Source: Patagioenas fasciata (lineage: Eukaryota > Chordata > Aves > Columbiformes > Columbidae). From it: a stretch of 64,000 nucleotides of DNA. Positions within the stretch are counted from its first letter, which is position 1. Each line of letters opens with the position of its first letter. The DNA lies in assembly GCF_037038585.1 (NCBI RefSeq), contig NC_092524.1, positions 46,089,001 to 46,153,000 of the forward strand, in the 5' to 3' direction. Positions 1 through 11,900 of this stretch are shown piece after piece. The notes under the pieces were generated by a model. The model was not told the DNA's origin and did no database searches. It saw only the letters and a program-made list of their open reading frames with translations. The position numbers and the translations under genes are program-made.

Positions 1-815
1 TCTGCACAGACAAAGGTGTCCCTTGCCTTTGCTGAAGTGCGAGGTGAGTTTCTCCTGGGCTCTGCTTCCCTCTCGTGGACAAGTGCTCCTGCTGCCACCC
101 CAGAGCCAGGCTGAGTTGGCAAGGAGCAGGGTGTTGCTGCTGGTGGCAAGCAGGAGCTGGAGCCAGCTACCCACAGGAAAGTTTAACTGGTGCCAGTGAT
201 TCCTTACTATTGGGGATGAGTGAGCAATGGAGGGAGCACTGGGAGAGGAGGGGCAAAACCTGACCACTGCCCTTGCCAGCTCCTCCTTCGGCCTATGCTT
301 TGGATGTGCACAAAGGAGCACAGCGGCTTCTGCCTTGGGCTGTTGGCAGGTGCCTTTTGTTCACATTTATTTTTCTTCTAGCCTGGTTTGTATTTACTCT
401 GATCCCTCTTCCAACAGTGCTGTTTCTCTGAGTTCTCCCATTTAAAGCCTTGATGTTCTAGCAGGAATGACCGTGCTCAAAGCACAGTAACAAGGGCAGT
501 GGGGCTGCTGCAATGCCAGCAGCAAGGAGCATCCAGGCACAGGAGGCTGGAGCCAGAACGGGTAACAACAACAAAAGTCAAGGCTGGAAGAAAACACAGG
601 AACTCTGTGCACTTCCCTGCCTCTGAGCTGCAGCTGTGGGGCTTATGGGGCCGTGAGGCCCTCAGTGCCGTTTTCTGGGTTTTGGCTGCAACATGCTGAC
701 AGCTGCTGGGTGATGCCAATCCAGGGCTCCCAGGCAGGTTTGAGAGAGATCTGGGCCCCCTCCTCCCCCGTCTGCCCAGGCCTCCCAGGTCCAGCTCAGA
801 CAAAAGGACAGTTCT
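1..815. other. Gene-free left edge, downstream of RPS6KL1
   Basis: No coding exon could be supported here. In the conserved vertebrate order the neighbour on this side is DLST, so 3' UTR of DLST is possible, but I saw none of its conserved catalytic-domain sequence and no plus-strand AATAAA. A perfect donor-like sequence (GAG|GTGAGT) ends an open stretch at position 43, but it has no partner exon in view. A minus-strand AATAAA at 366-371 could be a distal poly(A) signal for RPS6KL1. Confidence 0.4.
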
Positions 816-832
816 GTAATTGATAATGAGTG

Positions 833-838
833 TTTATT
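833..838 (-). terminator. RPS6KL1: Poly(A) signal AATAAA, RPS6KL1 (candidate)
   Basis: Canonical AATAAA on the minus strand (TTTATT on plus), about 550 nt past the RPS6KL1 stop codon. It would give a 3' UTR of roughly 570 nt. A second AATAAA at 366-371 is a possible distal alternative. Confidence 0.55.
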
Positions 839-1386
839 CTCTTCAGAGAGCCAGGGGGAGAAGAGCAGAGGGCTCCCTCCCCTCTCACCCCACAGCCGGC
901 ATTACCCACACCCACATGCAGCCAGGGAGGGGTACAGACCCTGGCTCTCAGGAACCAGCCAGCCAGGCCCTGGGGGGATGCACTTGGAAGCCACAAAAAA
1001 TAACTGTGTGTGGGGTCACAGTCGTAGCAGCAGAGGTAAAAACCACAAGGAGGGAGTCCCAGGACATGGTGCCAAGCTGAGCAAGGGATATCCAGAGGGG
1101 AGCATGGCCTCTCACCAGGTGTGGGCACCTGGGCTCCCTTTCCCACCAGGGAGGACCAAAGGGAGAGAAGACAGCCTGGCCCAGACTGCAGCTGCCTCTT
1201 TTAGAGACACCAACACACACAAGCAGGAATAGACAAACATGTAAGGCTGCAAAACCTCATGTGTACCCCACCCCAGGGCAGTCCCTGCAGGCAAATCTCC
1301 CACAAGCAGAGCTGCAAGTGCCACCTGCAGGCACAAGTGACAGGGACAGCGGCTCTGGCCCAGCTCCCTGGGGAAGGACAGCCAGC

Positions 1387-4300
1387 CTAGCCCACCAGCT
1401 TGTTCCATGGCATGTTGCTGAAGAAGGAGTGGGACTTCAGTTTTGCTATGCCACCTCCTCCAGAGCCCAAACGCCGCTTCGGGTTGTATTGTAGGAGCTG
1501 CAGAGAAAGGGGATGGGGAGATGGGGACACTGGACAAGCTACCCAGACTGGACCTTCTAGCCTCATCCCCCCAAAGCCCTCACCTTGGTGAGCAGTGATG
1601 TTGCAGCCAGGCTGAGACCCTCTGGCAGATGCAGCTGGGTGTGAGGGTGAATCCCTGAAGGGTGGTTTTGGGACAGCGGCTGCAGGAGGCAGAGGGTGCT
1701 GGTGAGTGGAGGGCAAGGCCGCCTTGCAGCCATGCATGCCAAAGAGCTCGTGTGCTACCATCTCCTCCTCCCCGCCTCCTTGTAGAGCTGCCCTAGCTCT
1801 TACCACTCCTGTCAGCAACTCATACAAGAGAGAGCCAAAGCTCCACCAGTCAGCTGCTTCGGTGGGTTCCGCAATCCCCCCCACTTCTGCAGAAGAGCAA
1901 GAGAGGGGTCAGAGCTGGAGGCAGGGAGCAGCAATGGCTGTGTCCTGCCAGGCACATCTCGCTGCCTGCGGAAGCCCCCTCTGCCCTGTCTGGCAGCACT
2001 GGGCCAAAGGGTAGGGGAAGGCAGGGGGATGCGTCCCTTACCTGGGGCACTGTACAGCTCCTCCCGTGCCTGGCTGCAGCACTGGGGCTCCACCTCTGTC
2101 CACTGGCCAAAGAAGGTGAGACGGATGTGACCTGCAGAGCAGCACAGAGCCAAAAGCAGGGAGGTCAGGACGAAGCTAGGGACTTTGGGCAAAGCAAAGC
2201 CATATCCCTGCAACTGGGAACAGCCAGGGCGCTGGGTCTCTGCCATGCCCTGAACGCAGAGGCACTGTGTATCCCCCGGCAGCGTGCATCCCCAGCCTCC
2301 CAGTGCTTGCCCCAGATGCCCAGCAGGCCTGCGCAGCTGGTGGGCTCCAAGCTTGTGGACCTCAGGGCAGGCTGTAGTGAGGAAAGAAGCAGCACCCCAG
2401 GCAGGAATGTTAGTTTTCCCCTTGCAAAGCTCTCTGCATTTCTCTTTTCCTAAGCAATTCGTACCTCTCCAGCTTGTCCCAGCTGTTGCCAGCTGAGCAG
2501 GGACACGTGCTCAGCTTGTACTGACAGTGGTACCCATGGCTTCAAGGGATGGGCAGGCTCCAGAATACACCAGTAAGCAGTAACTAGAAGCAGGGGAAAG
2601 CTGCAATCCCACTAACCTCAGGCACAGTAGAGCTGGTCTCAGCTTTCCCGTGCTGGGATTTCCCAGGCAGCCAGCCACAACATGGGAGCAGGGACAAGGC
2701 ATTCCTGTGGCTGCAGCCCCTGGCTCTCCCACTACAGAGCCATCTCCTGTAATAACCACTTGGAAATCCCAACTGAAACCACATTTCCAGGTTCAGAAGC
2801 ATCCAACCCCCCCCGACTCCCACCCTTCCGCAAAATAAACTGAAGAAAGTCCTTGTCCCTGGAAATGGGGCAAACAGCAGTCTCCCAGTCAAGACACCAA
2901 CCTCCTTCTCCTTGGGGTAGCAACCTGGGGCACTACCTACCAGCTGCATCAAGCAGCAGGTTCCTGGGGTTGAGGTCCCGGCACAACACACCCTGCTGGT
3001 GAAGTCCCTCTAAGGCCAAGAGGATTTCTGCTGCCCACAGCTGCACCTGCTCCTCCTTCACAGCCCACGCTCTCCAGCCGTGCCCCTGGGCAGCCAGAGA
3101 TGGGCACTGTCCTGAGCATGGCTGCTCCCGCACCGCTGGGTCAGGACCACAGGGCTTGCCAGAGCTGGATGGGGCAACTCCCGCATGAAGCTGCCTCTGA
3201 CCTGAGGAGGTCAGGAGAGGCCGAGCCCAGGGGACCTCAGACACTTGCTGAGATAGCAGGTCCCCTGCCCCTGGCTGGCTCCTTCTCACAGTCTTTGTTA
3301 CAGGGCCAGGTGTCTGGGGAAGCCTTTCACCGGCACATGGCCCAGGGTCTGGGTGGAAGGCTGCTCTCTCCGATACGTAGCCCATGCCACTGGTTAGAGC
3401 ATCCCAGGGGTAGATGACCAGGTCCTGGTTGATAAGGTGGCCAGGACCTTTGGCTGGTGCTGCTGGAACATGGTCCACGACACCAGACTTAGCCTGGGTC
3501 ATGCTCAGATCCTGCCCTCCGGGTGCAGCCTTTGTGCCAACCGCAGGAGCCAGGCGAAGCCGGCAGTGGCTCTCCAAGCCAGGGTCTGTGGGGTTAGGAG
3601 ACTGCTCCGAAGGGGGCAAAGCATCGGTGCTTCCCAATACTTGGTGGGTCACAGAGCCTGTCCGAGCAGAGAAGATGGAGAGCTGGCTGCTGCCCTGGGA
3701 GATTCCCATATCATCCTCTATGCCACGGTCTTGGGCTTGGGTGGTGGTTGAATCGGCAGAGCCCTGCTGGACACAGTACTTCGAGCGGAGGTGAGACCAC
3801 AGCATCTCCCCTGGAAAGTGGAGAGGAGGACAAGTGATGGGGCAGAAAGCATCCCCAGTTCCTTGCTATAGACACAGCCCATTTCAGCACAGACCAAGGC
3901 CTGCATGCTGGGGATGTGACCAAGTATCCATCTGCCCAGGAAAGCCCAAGTCTGTGCAGAATAATACTCCCCAGCCCCACAAGCACATTGTAGTCAATGC
4001 CACACCTGCCCTGGGGTCTGGCACACCAAAGGCTCATTTCCCACTCTTTAAGCAGCCCCTTCCACACCATTGGACTCAATGATCTTGAGGGTCTCTTCCA
4101 ACCAAAACTATTTTATGATTTTATCCCTCGATCTTAGCTCTGCCACTTCCATGTCACATGTCTGCCACATCTTCACGCATGACCCTGATCCCACCACCAT
4201 CCCCACTTTCCCCTGAAAGCCTTCCCTCCCTCCATGACAGTGACACTAGAGAGCTCCCACAGCATGGCACAGCCTGTGGGTCAGCAGTGAGCCCTGGAGC

Positions 4301-7300
4301 CCACAGCACTCTGCCAGGGCTTCCCAGCCTCACCCCATTCAGCTGCTGTCTGCCTTCTGCACATTCATCCTACAGGGACACATCAGGAGCTGAGTCTATT
4401 CTCCAACACACATCGGCCTTCACTTGTCATCACCAGACTCCACCTGCTGCTCCCCACACATCCACGCAACCCGTAGAGAGCAAATAAATTTCTTGGGACA
4501 AGCCTCTACCTTGTGACACTCCTTCAGCGGGATCTGGAACAAGCCCCAAGCTTGCCTCCTTGTACCCGAACCCCAATGTGCTCCCTGCCCTTTATGCCCC
4601 GATTCTCTGTCCCCTCTCTTTGGTCTGATCTCAGCGTGGCCTCTTCTTTTGTAATCAAAAAATGTTTTATCAAAAGATTGTTTTGTTCTACAACACTCAG
4701 GGGAACTACCTCACTTGGTTCAACTTCTCCATCACTTTACTGGGATTTCCCAGGCAGCCAGCCACGACATGGGATCAGGGACAAGGCATTCCTGTGGCTG
4801 CAGCCCCTGACAAACAATGTCAGTAAAATGAAGCACTTTTTTCTTTTCAAGACACTGGACTGCACCAGCCTCTTTACCGCAAGGCATGACCATTCCCTCC
4901 CACAGGACTCAGTGGTCCCTAAGGTTAGTTTCCATATAACACCCCTCCACACAAAACCTCTTTCTCCTTGTAGGTCTCCACAGGCCCATTTCTAGGTTAC
5001 TTCCCCAGTCAGCTCTTACCAAACCTCCAGAACCCCCAATACAGCTGAGCAGCTCCTTCCACAAAGTCTCCAAGCCCTGGCACCCATCACCCTTCTATGA
5101 AGACAGCTTGTGCTGTTACAATAAAAACCACTCCCAACCCAGCAACAGAAACATATTTGAGGCTTTAAAGAATGGGAGGCTGGGGAGAGGAGCAGGATGC
5201 TCCACAGCTAGGAGGGAGTGCTTTCCCTACTCACCCTGCACGTGCTCCAGGTGGAGGAAGATGGAGTCCTCACTCACATAGTAGCACAGCAGCTTGACCA
5301 TGAAGGGCACCCCATGAGGGATGATGGTCTGTCGCTCACGGGTCTCAACATGGGATTTGGGGAGGCTCTGAGGAGGTACAGGTAGATGGTAACACAGTAG
5401 AGGCTTGGACTCTCTGCAACCTGGCAGGGCAGCAGGCCAGCCAGAAAGGCAGTGAGCCATCTGCTAAGCCCCACAGCTGCCCCCTGCGTCACCTGTCAGC
5501 CCCCAGCACCCAGCTGTGACAAGACAGAGCATTCCACACCCACAGCTCCACACCCACACTGCGGGACCCAGTGGACACCGATGGTCCAGAGCAGAGGCTT
5601 CTCCTGCAGTTGCCCCAACTTCCTCAGGTGGGAACCCGTCATCCCAGCCCTCTCTCCTCTCCCACCTGGGGATGCTTCCTGACACTTCTCCTTGTCCTGC
5701 CAGAGCCTTCTTGTCCAATTATTAAACTCCTTTATTTTTAGTTCCAAGGGCATTGGAAAATGCCCTAGGACTAGTACTGACCACCGCTCACGCACCACTT
5801 GTGTCAAGGGCTGACCCAGATTAACACAGGCCTAAGGCTCGGCTGGCAGCATTACAAGGCAGAGGCACACATGGTCAAGGAGAATCACTTCCCTTCCAAT
5901 CACAGGTGGCTGAGGCAGCCAAAAGAAGCTTTATGAACAATGAAGTTCCTCTAACACTTCTGTGATCTGCTATTTTTTGGTCCTCTCACCTGCCCCAGCC
6001 ATCTGCTTGAACAAGGAGGCTCTGGCATGACAGGGAGAAGCAGGCAGATGAAACCAAAAGCACCCACCTTCAGTATAAAGGTCCCACCAGTGGCCGGATC
6101 CTGGATGATCTGCACCTGGGAGCAGCATATGTATATAAAGTACTGGTCAGAAATGGTGACTGCTCCCACCTCAGCACACAGCCCACAGGAATGACCCAGG
6201 GGACTCAGGTCTGGAACTGAAACAAACTCCCACACAGCTAGAGGAATTTGGTGGTGCTCAAACCCCTACTCTTGGAACATAAAAAGCAGGTTGACAGCCA
6301 TGCAGCCAGGGAATAGAAAGTTAATTAAATCAAAAGGTGACTCCTACACCGTTTCTGCTTCCCTCACAAAGAAAGGCTTCACACGGCTCCTCCTGGTCTC
6401 TGTGGGGTGCACTAGCCTGCCCACCTGGGCCTAGGCAGGACAGGAGGAGTGCACTAGTCCTGACAAACTGAGATGTGTGAATGGCAGAGCAGCATGCCAG
6501 TGCATCTATGGAGACAGAAAGCCTGGCATCCTCGCTCCAAGATCATGAACTACTCATTAGTTTATTCATGCAGATAACTTGTCTTCTGCTGATGTCTAGA
6601 TGACCTATAGGAGCCCACCATTGCGGTATCTAGGCATCAAGAACAAATCCATGCACGGCAAAGAACTGGAGGCACCAGCATCCTCATAAATATCTTGGGA
6701 GCTCTCGTAAACAAAAGTGATGGCGACATTAAAAGATTTCACAACTAACTCCTAAAGGGTCTTGAATCATCACCTGTGAATTTTCCTTGGTGAGAATGGT
6801 ATCGATGGATACTCTCCCATCCTTGGTGGGCATGCACCCCCAACCCAGCTGTGAGGACCCTCCAGCTTACACTCCCTTTGGTCCAGCCCCAACCTCACCT
6901 CCCAAGTCCCAGGTTGAGTCATTACCTTATCGATAACTCCCACAACCTTACAGCGTCTCAGATTCTCCACTGCCGAGCTCAGTGTCCTGATGGGCCGGAA
7001 GCGCAGGCTGCTGTAGCCCTGCAAGGTGGTAAGAGAACAAGATGAGGAACCTAGAGATGCTACCGTCCATCAAAGCAGGTGGGAGAAGTCTTCACATTTT
7101 CCAGAGGTGGCAGCAATACTGCTGGGCCAGTCAACATCCAGAGACAATGCTCCAATGGCCACAGTTGATTCCTAACATCAGTAAGATCATTTTTTTTGCT
7201 TGCACTTCAGTTTCTGAAGTTTTCAGGGAACGCGTGCACCTGCAGCAGAGGTAAAATCACTCCAAAGTTTGTACCTGGACCTGGACTGCTTCAACACTAA

Positions 7301-8645
7301 GGGGATCTGTATGGAAGGTAGTTGCCTGCCTCTCCCCATCCTTCTCACCAGGCCCCAACCCTGCCCTGCCTCATTCCTTTCCTCCTTCATTAAACACCTC
7401 CTTCTTACAACGCAGCAAGCAACCATTGCCTCTGTCTTCCATCCAGATGGGAACAATGACAGGGAAGATGACACTTTTAATATCTGACAAGGTGGTTCCC
7501 CCCAGTGGCTTCAGTCCCACAAAAAATGGGCATTTTCACTATGGTGGCAGCAAGCTAAACATATGTACTTCGGGGGGGTTCTGGGGAGCACCACAGGCAA
7601 GCTGGGCTGCCTCAGCTCCGCAATTCAGGCAGGGTGAGGGGCTGCCAGCCCCCTTGCAGGCACCATCATGCCAGGACACTCTGCAGCTGATGTGTCTGCC
7701 ATTTTCTCTCCACCACCTTACCGTGGCATCTGGCAGAGGCAGCCAAGGAGGCTCACCAGGGCTGCTTTATGTGTCTCCCCCCCCCAGGTTTCCCAGTGCC
7801 ACAGATCTGTTGCCATCCCACCCATGCCACCCAACGCCAGCCCCTCACCGTGGCGGTGGGGTTGCCACCCCCCGCAGCCCGCTGGAGGTGGCAGTTGAAG
7901 ATCTCCTCCGCACGCCTCAGATACTGCGTGATCTTCCGCTTCACGGCCTCGCGACGCTCCTTGTTGGGGTCAACTGCGGTCAGCACAGAGGGCAGCCATG
8001 AGGGGCCTGCCACGTTCCCCAGAGGGATGCCCCAGCCCTCTCACTGCTCTCCCCAGATAGATGCCCTGGTCCCCTCACCCTTCTCCCAGCAGGGATGCAC
8101 TGGCCCCCTGGTTGCAGTGCCTGGAGGGATGCGCTGGTCCCCTCGATGCTCTCCCCAGAGGGTTGCCTTGGTCCATCCACCCACACTCCCTGGAGAGATT
8201 CCCCTGTCCCCTGGCCGCAGTTCGCAGAGGGATGCGCCAATACTATCACAACACTCCCCAGAGGGATGCTCTGGCCCCCTCACCCTTCTCCCAGTAGGGA
8301 TGCCCGGGTCCCCCTGCTGCTGTCCCCAGAGGGATGCCCCGGTCACCCCAACCACGCTTCCCGCAGGGACACCCCGGTCCCCCGGCCCGCGGGGAGGCCC
8401 CACGCACCCTGCACGCCACGGAGCAGCACATCCACGCCGTTCTGGTAGTGGTTGAAGGCCTCCTCGTAGTCCTCGCTGACGTCCCGCTCCAGCGCCAGCC
8501 GCAGCTGCCGCGCCGCCTCCACCAGGTAGTCCCGCCGCCCGCCGCCCTCCGGGCCCGCCGGGGAGACGCGGCTCCGCAGCTGCCCCAGGTAGACACGGGC
8601 CTGCGCCAGCGTCCGGGAGCAGGGCTCGGCCTCCGGCCGGCTCAT
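1387..8645 (-). CDS. RPS6KL1: RPS6KL1, ribosomal protein S6 kinase-like 1 (MIT + pseudokinase), 10 coding exons, 628 aa
   Basis: Coding exons in transcript order: 8645-8408, 7973-7849, 7018-6926, 6115-6068, 5367-5235, 3810-2941, 2131-2042, 1886-1804, 1679-1584, 1497-1387. All have GT-AG borders and the phases sum to an open frame of 629 codons. Residues 1-121 form an MIT-like helical region ([19 protein letters not shown]). The kinase-like domain follows and is split by a long low-complexity insert of about 290 aa coded by the 870-nt exon. The N-lobe lacks a glycine loop ([12 protein letters not shown]); K168 in TFILK sits where the ATP-binding lysine is expected. In the C-lobe HRD reads CRD (489-491), the catalytic-loop lysine is N493, and DFG reads FFG (509-511); SAPE is kept. 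I infer a pseudokinase, as I recall for the human protein. MIT regions usually bind ESCRT-III tails, so an endosomal role is possible but inferred. The chosen ATG opens the MIT exon next to the CpG-rich promoter. The protein is longer than the human one, mostly through the insert. Confidence 0.93.
2653..2722 (+). repeat. 70-bp direct duplication, copy A (RPS6KL1 intron)
   Basis: This 70-bp block matches 4740-4809 in the same orientation at 68 of 70 positions; the sequence diverges at once on both sides. It lies in the intron between the sixth and seventh coding exons. It is not CR1-like and I do not recognise the family. Confidence 0.85.
4070..4124 (+). mobile_element. CR1 LINE, extreme 3' tip
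   Basis: The run from ACTCAATGATCTTGAGGGTC through TTCCAACC to TTTTATGATTTTAT matches the remembered CR1 3' end (gatcttnaaggtcccttccaacc...attctatgattctatg) in sense orientation. Only about 55 bp remain, so it is a 5'-truncated copy, moderately diverged, inside an RPS6KL1 intron and antisense to that gene. Confidence 0.75.
4740..4809 (+). repeat. 70-bp direct duplication, copy B (RPS6KL1 intron)
   Basis: Partner of 2653-2722, about 2.1 kb away, in the next intron upstream in transcript order (between the fifth and sixth coding exons). Only two substitutions separate the copies, so the duplication or pair of insertions is young or under constraint. Confidence 0.85.
8020..8385. repeat. Minisatellite, ~34-bp period, about 11 units (RPS6KL1 first coding intron)
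   Basis: A degenerate unit of the type CCCAGAGGGATGCnCTGGYCC followed by a CCCTCACCCTTCTCC-like half recurs near 8022, 8056, 8088, 8130, 8157, 8192, 8227, 8261, 8294, 8329 and 8363. Most spacings are 32-35 bp. The array sits between the first two coding exons and ends about 20 bp inside the intron from the first exon's donor. The GC-rich units leave several reading frames open on both strands, which makes spurious ORFs. Confidence 0.85.
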
Positions 8646-8900
8646 CGCCCCGCGCCGCCGCCCTGCGCCGCCGGGAGCGGGGCCGCACGGGTGAGCGCAC
8701 CTCACGGCCCGGCCCTCTCGCCGGCCGGTGACCGGCACCGCCCCCCGCCCCGCCCCGCCCCGCCCCTCGCCGGGCCCCGCGGGCGCGCACCCGGGCCGGT
8801 GTTACCGGCAGCGTCCTCCGGCGCCGCCAGATGCGGCGGGCGGGGCGGGGCCGCGGGGCTACCGGGGCGGCGCTGATTGGCCGGGGATGAGATCATCATC
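8646..8900 (-). promoter_or_regulatory. RPS6KL1: CpG-rich promoter and 5' UTR region of RPS6KL1
   Basis: Very GC- and CpG-rich sequence directly upstream of the RPS6KL1 ATG, with several GGCGGG/CCCGCC Sp1-type boxes (around 8735-8765 and 8836-8850) and a CCAAT box on the minus strand at 8876-8880. No TATA box is seen. The transcription start cannot be placed from sequence alone. Confidence 0.65.
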
Positions 8901-11900
8901 ATCCCCCCTCCCGCGGGATATGCGCCGGGTCTCTGGGGTCCCGGCCGGGGACCCGCTGCCGTCGCTCTGCCCCCTGGCAGGTCCCTTCTCGCTGTATTAA
9001 CGCGCTGAGCGCCATTGCTCTGCTTGCTTTCTTGTCATCGTTAGTCACCGTTAACTGCCCTTAATTAATAAAGCTCCCGTTCATTAAGTACTGCCTTTGC
9101 GACCGTGTTTCCTACCTCTCATAACACGTAATTAGCCGTCTTTTAAACAGCCTTTGCCCCTACCTACGTCTCAGAGGGTGCACTCCCTTTGAAGCAGCAG
9201 AACCCGGCAGGGTGACCTGTCTCCTCTGCACGGCCCTGTTCCCGGGCACGGGTGATTCTTCCTGATTTGCATCTTGCAAGTGGGTGTTGTTGTACCCCAA
9301 TCCTGGGCTCTCGGGTGGCCCTTTTACCAGCTCTTGTGGAGTTATTTGATTTTACAAACTTATTTCAAATCTAGAGAAGGTCAGCACAAATGCATTAAGG
9401 TGCAGCAAAATGATCTCAGCTGGTTGTTAACAAATGCTTTGTACGTGGAAAATATATGTCTTTGCCTTAACCTAGAAGCGTGCACGCTTGGCCTGGCTTT
9501 CACTCGGAAGGCCAGGTCTGCAGGGCCTGCTAGATCACCACAATTATTAGCCGGATTTTCTGAATCGGGAGCACTCAACCAGTAACAGCTCAGGCCAACT
9601 GGTTTGCTGCAGCTGTGGGATGGTTGATCCGGGTCCAAATACCAGTCCTTTCTGGAGGGGTGGCAGGAGATCTGCAAAGGGACGGAAGGTGGAATGAAAG
9701 CCCAGTGGTGCCCTAAGAAAGACTGTGCTAGATTCAGTTGGAAAGAGGAAGGCATCTGCATCTTTGTCTATCCCTTGCTAACCTATGGGCATGTCCCGTT
9801 GCAACAGGAGACATTTCTAAAAAGGCGGTTTCGCCCTGTGCTGTGCCATTGCAGCCACACCAGCCTGGGTGGTCACTGCATTCAGCCCCCACTGTAGCTG
9901 GTACTCACTGTGGGGCTGGACCCAGGTGGCATCTGAGCCCAGAGCAGAGTGACAGCCCCAGAGCCAGGCCAGGATGCCCAAGGGGATCCCGTTCATGACT
10001 AACCTGTTACTTCATACCCTGCTCACACTGATGGTGGGGGATCTCCCCTAGCTTAGCTCCCTCAGGCAGCACTTTTGCCCAGCCCAGTCTGTTAAAAACA
10101 GAACAGGAAAAGTAAAGCCCATGCCTGTGGCTCAGGTCAGTGTTTGACAGCTAAACACACTCTTCCTTACCAAGACCATTTGCTTGGGAGTGCGAAAGGC
10201 CTCAGAGGGCAGATCTGGTAGGATGCAAAGGGTTCTGCTTTGCAAGACAACCCACTACCTAAACATGATCCATGTGCTTGGTTCTTTGGCTTCTTCTTAA
10301 AACACCTCCAGGTTCCTTTTTCCCACCAACCTCTACCTAACAGAGACAAATTTATTGTGCTCACCCTGTTCATAACCTCCGGTCTCCAGGACCTTTTAAT
10401 TCCCAACAGGATCCAGGGGCTCCGCCTTCAAGAGAAAAGTCTGAGCAGGAAAGAAGTGAAGCAGAGCCTGAGATGAGAGCAGGGACTCTGCCAGCACAAT
10501 TCACATGCCTGATTTCAACAGATCTGTGTGGGACTGGAGAAGACGGAGAGCACAGGTAAACTACAAAAGTCAGCACAAGGTGTCTGTAGAGAAGTTTGGA
10601 TATTGGGGTGATGGTGACAGAGAGATGTGTGAAGAGGAGGCACCAGGAGAGGAGCAAAACTCCAGCGAGTTCACTGCCAAACATCTCCTATAGCCCTTGC
10701 AGAGATAAACCAGCCATTACCCAAAGTCACATCAGGACTGTATTTAGAGCATTTTACTGCTTCACACAGTCCAAGCTGTGTCCCTTCTGCATGGGAAGGG
10801 GGGAGCCGGAAGATGATGGTTTGACCTCGTTTTGGGTGCTCACAGCACCCAAGCTTTGCAGAGCTGAGTGGGGCTGAGTTTGTGCAATGCTGGGTGGCTC
10901 AACCCTGAGCAGTCACACTGCGGGGCCAGCAAGGCGGAGGTGACAAGGGGGCAGTGCAAAATAAAGTGAGCTGAAGGCATCAGCAAGAAGTGCCCCAAGG
11001 ACTGGCCTGTGAGGAAGAGCCTTGCAAGGAGAGAAGAGGTGTACCAGCCCTGAGGCGCAGCAGCCCTTACCTGTGGGCTTCCAGTTTCCCATATCAGTGC
11101 TGTCTGGAGGATGTTGAATTTGGGGGATTATTTTTAGATTAACCTGCCAAAGAGCTTGTGGCCCTTGTTAGGAAGTGGGAACTTCCAAAGCAAGACCAGC
11201 ACCAACAAACAACAGGGAAGGGAATGAGAGCTGCCCTTTTTCTCATAGCCTAAAGTAGATGCATGACAGCTGGCAAATAAGTTTCGGTATTTCCCCAAAA
11301 ATACATGATATTCTGTTCCTAGTGCAGCCTGGACCCCAGCTTATGTTTTGTCTCCCCTATAACTCTTCATCTAAACCATCTTGCTGCAGCTCTGGCTCCT
11401 AAAGCCTTATTAAACAAACCTTTGCTCTATACAGCTGGGAGGCGCACAGGAAGACCAGGGATGCTGATAAGCCAGTGCTGCACTGCTCCCATAAGACAGC
11501 TGCGAGTGGTACGCAGGCAGGGGAAGGATGGCAGATTTGGGAGCACTGGGGCTTGTTTGCTGCCTGTCTGTGGAGGACCAGCATGGGGGTGTTCTGATCC
11601 CCACTGGCTTTGGGGCTGGGGTCTGTCCCAGTCCCTTTGCAGGGGAACCAGCCCTCTCCTACAGCCCTGCTCTGCAGTGCTTGGGAGACATAGGGTGTGC
11701 AGATGTAGCTGACCTTGTCTGGGTGCTCATGGAACATGTTTGCTGTGACCAGGGGGAGCTGATAGGAGCTACTGGTGTAAGCCTCCAAAGAAGGCACAAC
11801 TGGGAGCAACACAGTGCAGCGGCAGGCAGACAGTGGCTGGTCCCTTTGGAAGGGACTGTGGGTGGTGGCTGTGAGCCCAGAGGCCAGGAGCCCTGACCAT

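Noticed and set aside
1-43. Open stretch ending in a perfect donor (GAG|GTGAGT), possible exon of the left-hand neighbour
   Set aside because: The 14 codons do not match DLST or any family I know, and no following plus-strand exon is visible before RPS6KL1.
1527-1803. Continuous open frame joining the eighth and tenth RPS6KL1 coding exons without splicing
   Set aside because: A better reading in another frame, 1679-1584 with proper acceptor and donor, restores the conserved kinase-like sequence, so the open intron frame is chance.
8041-8790. Long open frames on both strands across the RPS6KL1 intron minisatellite
   Set aside because: Explained by a repeated stop-free unit; the supported coding frame ends at the donor at 8408.
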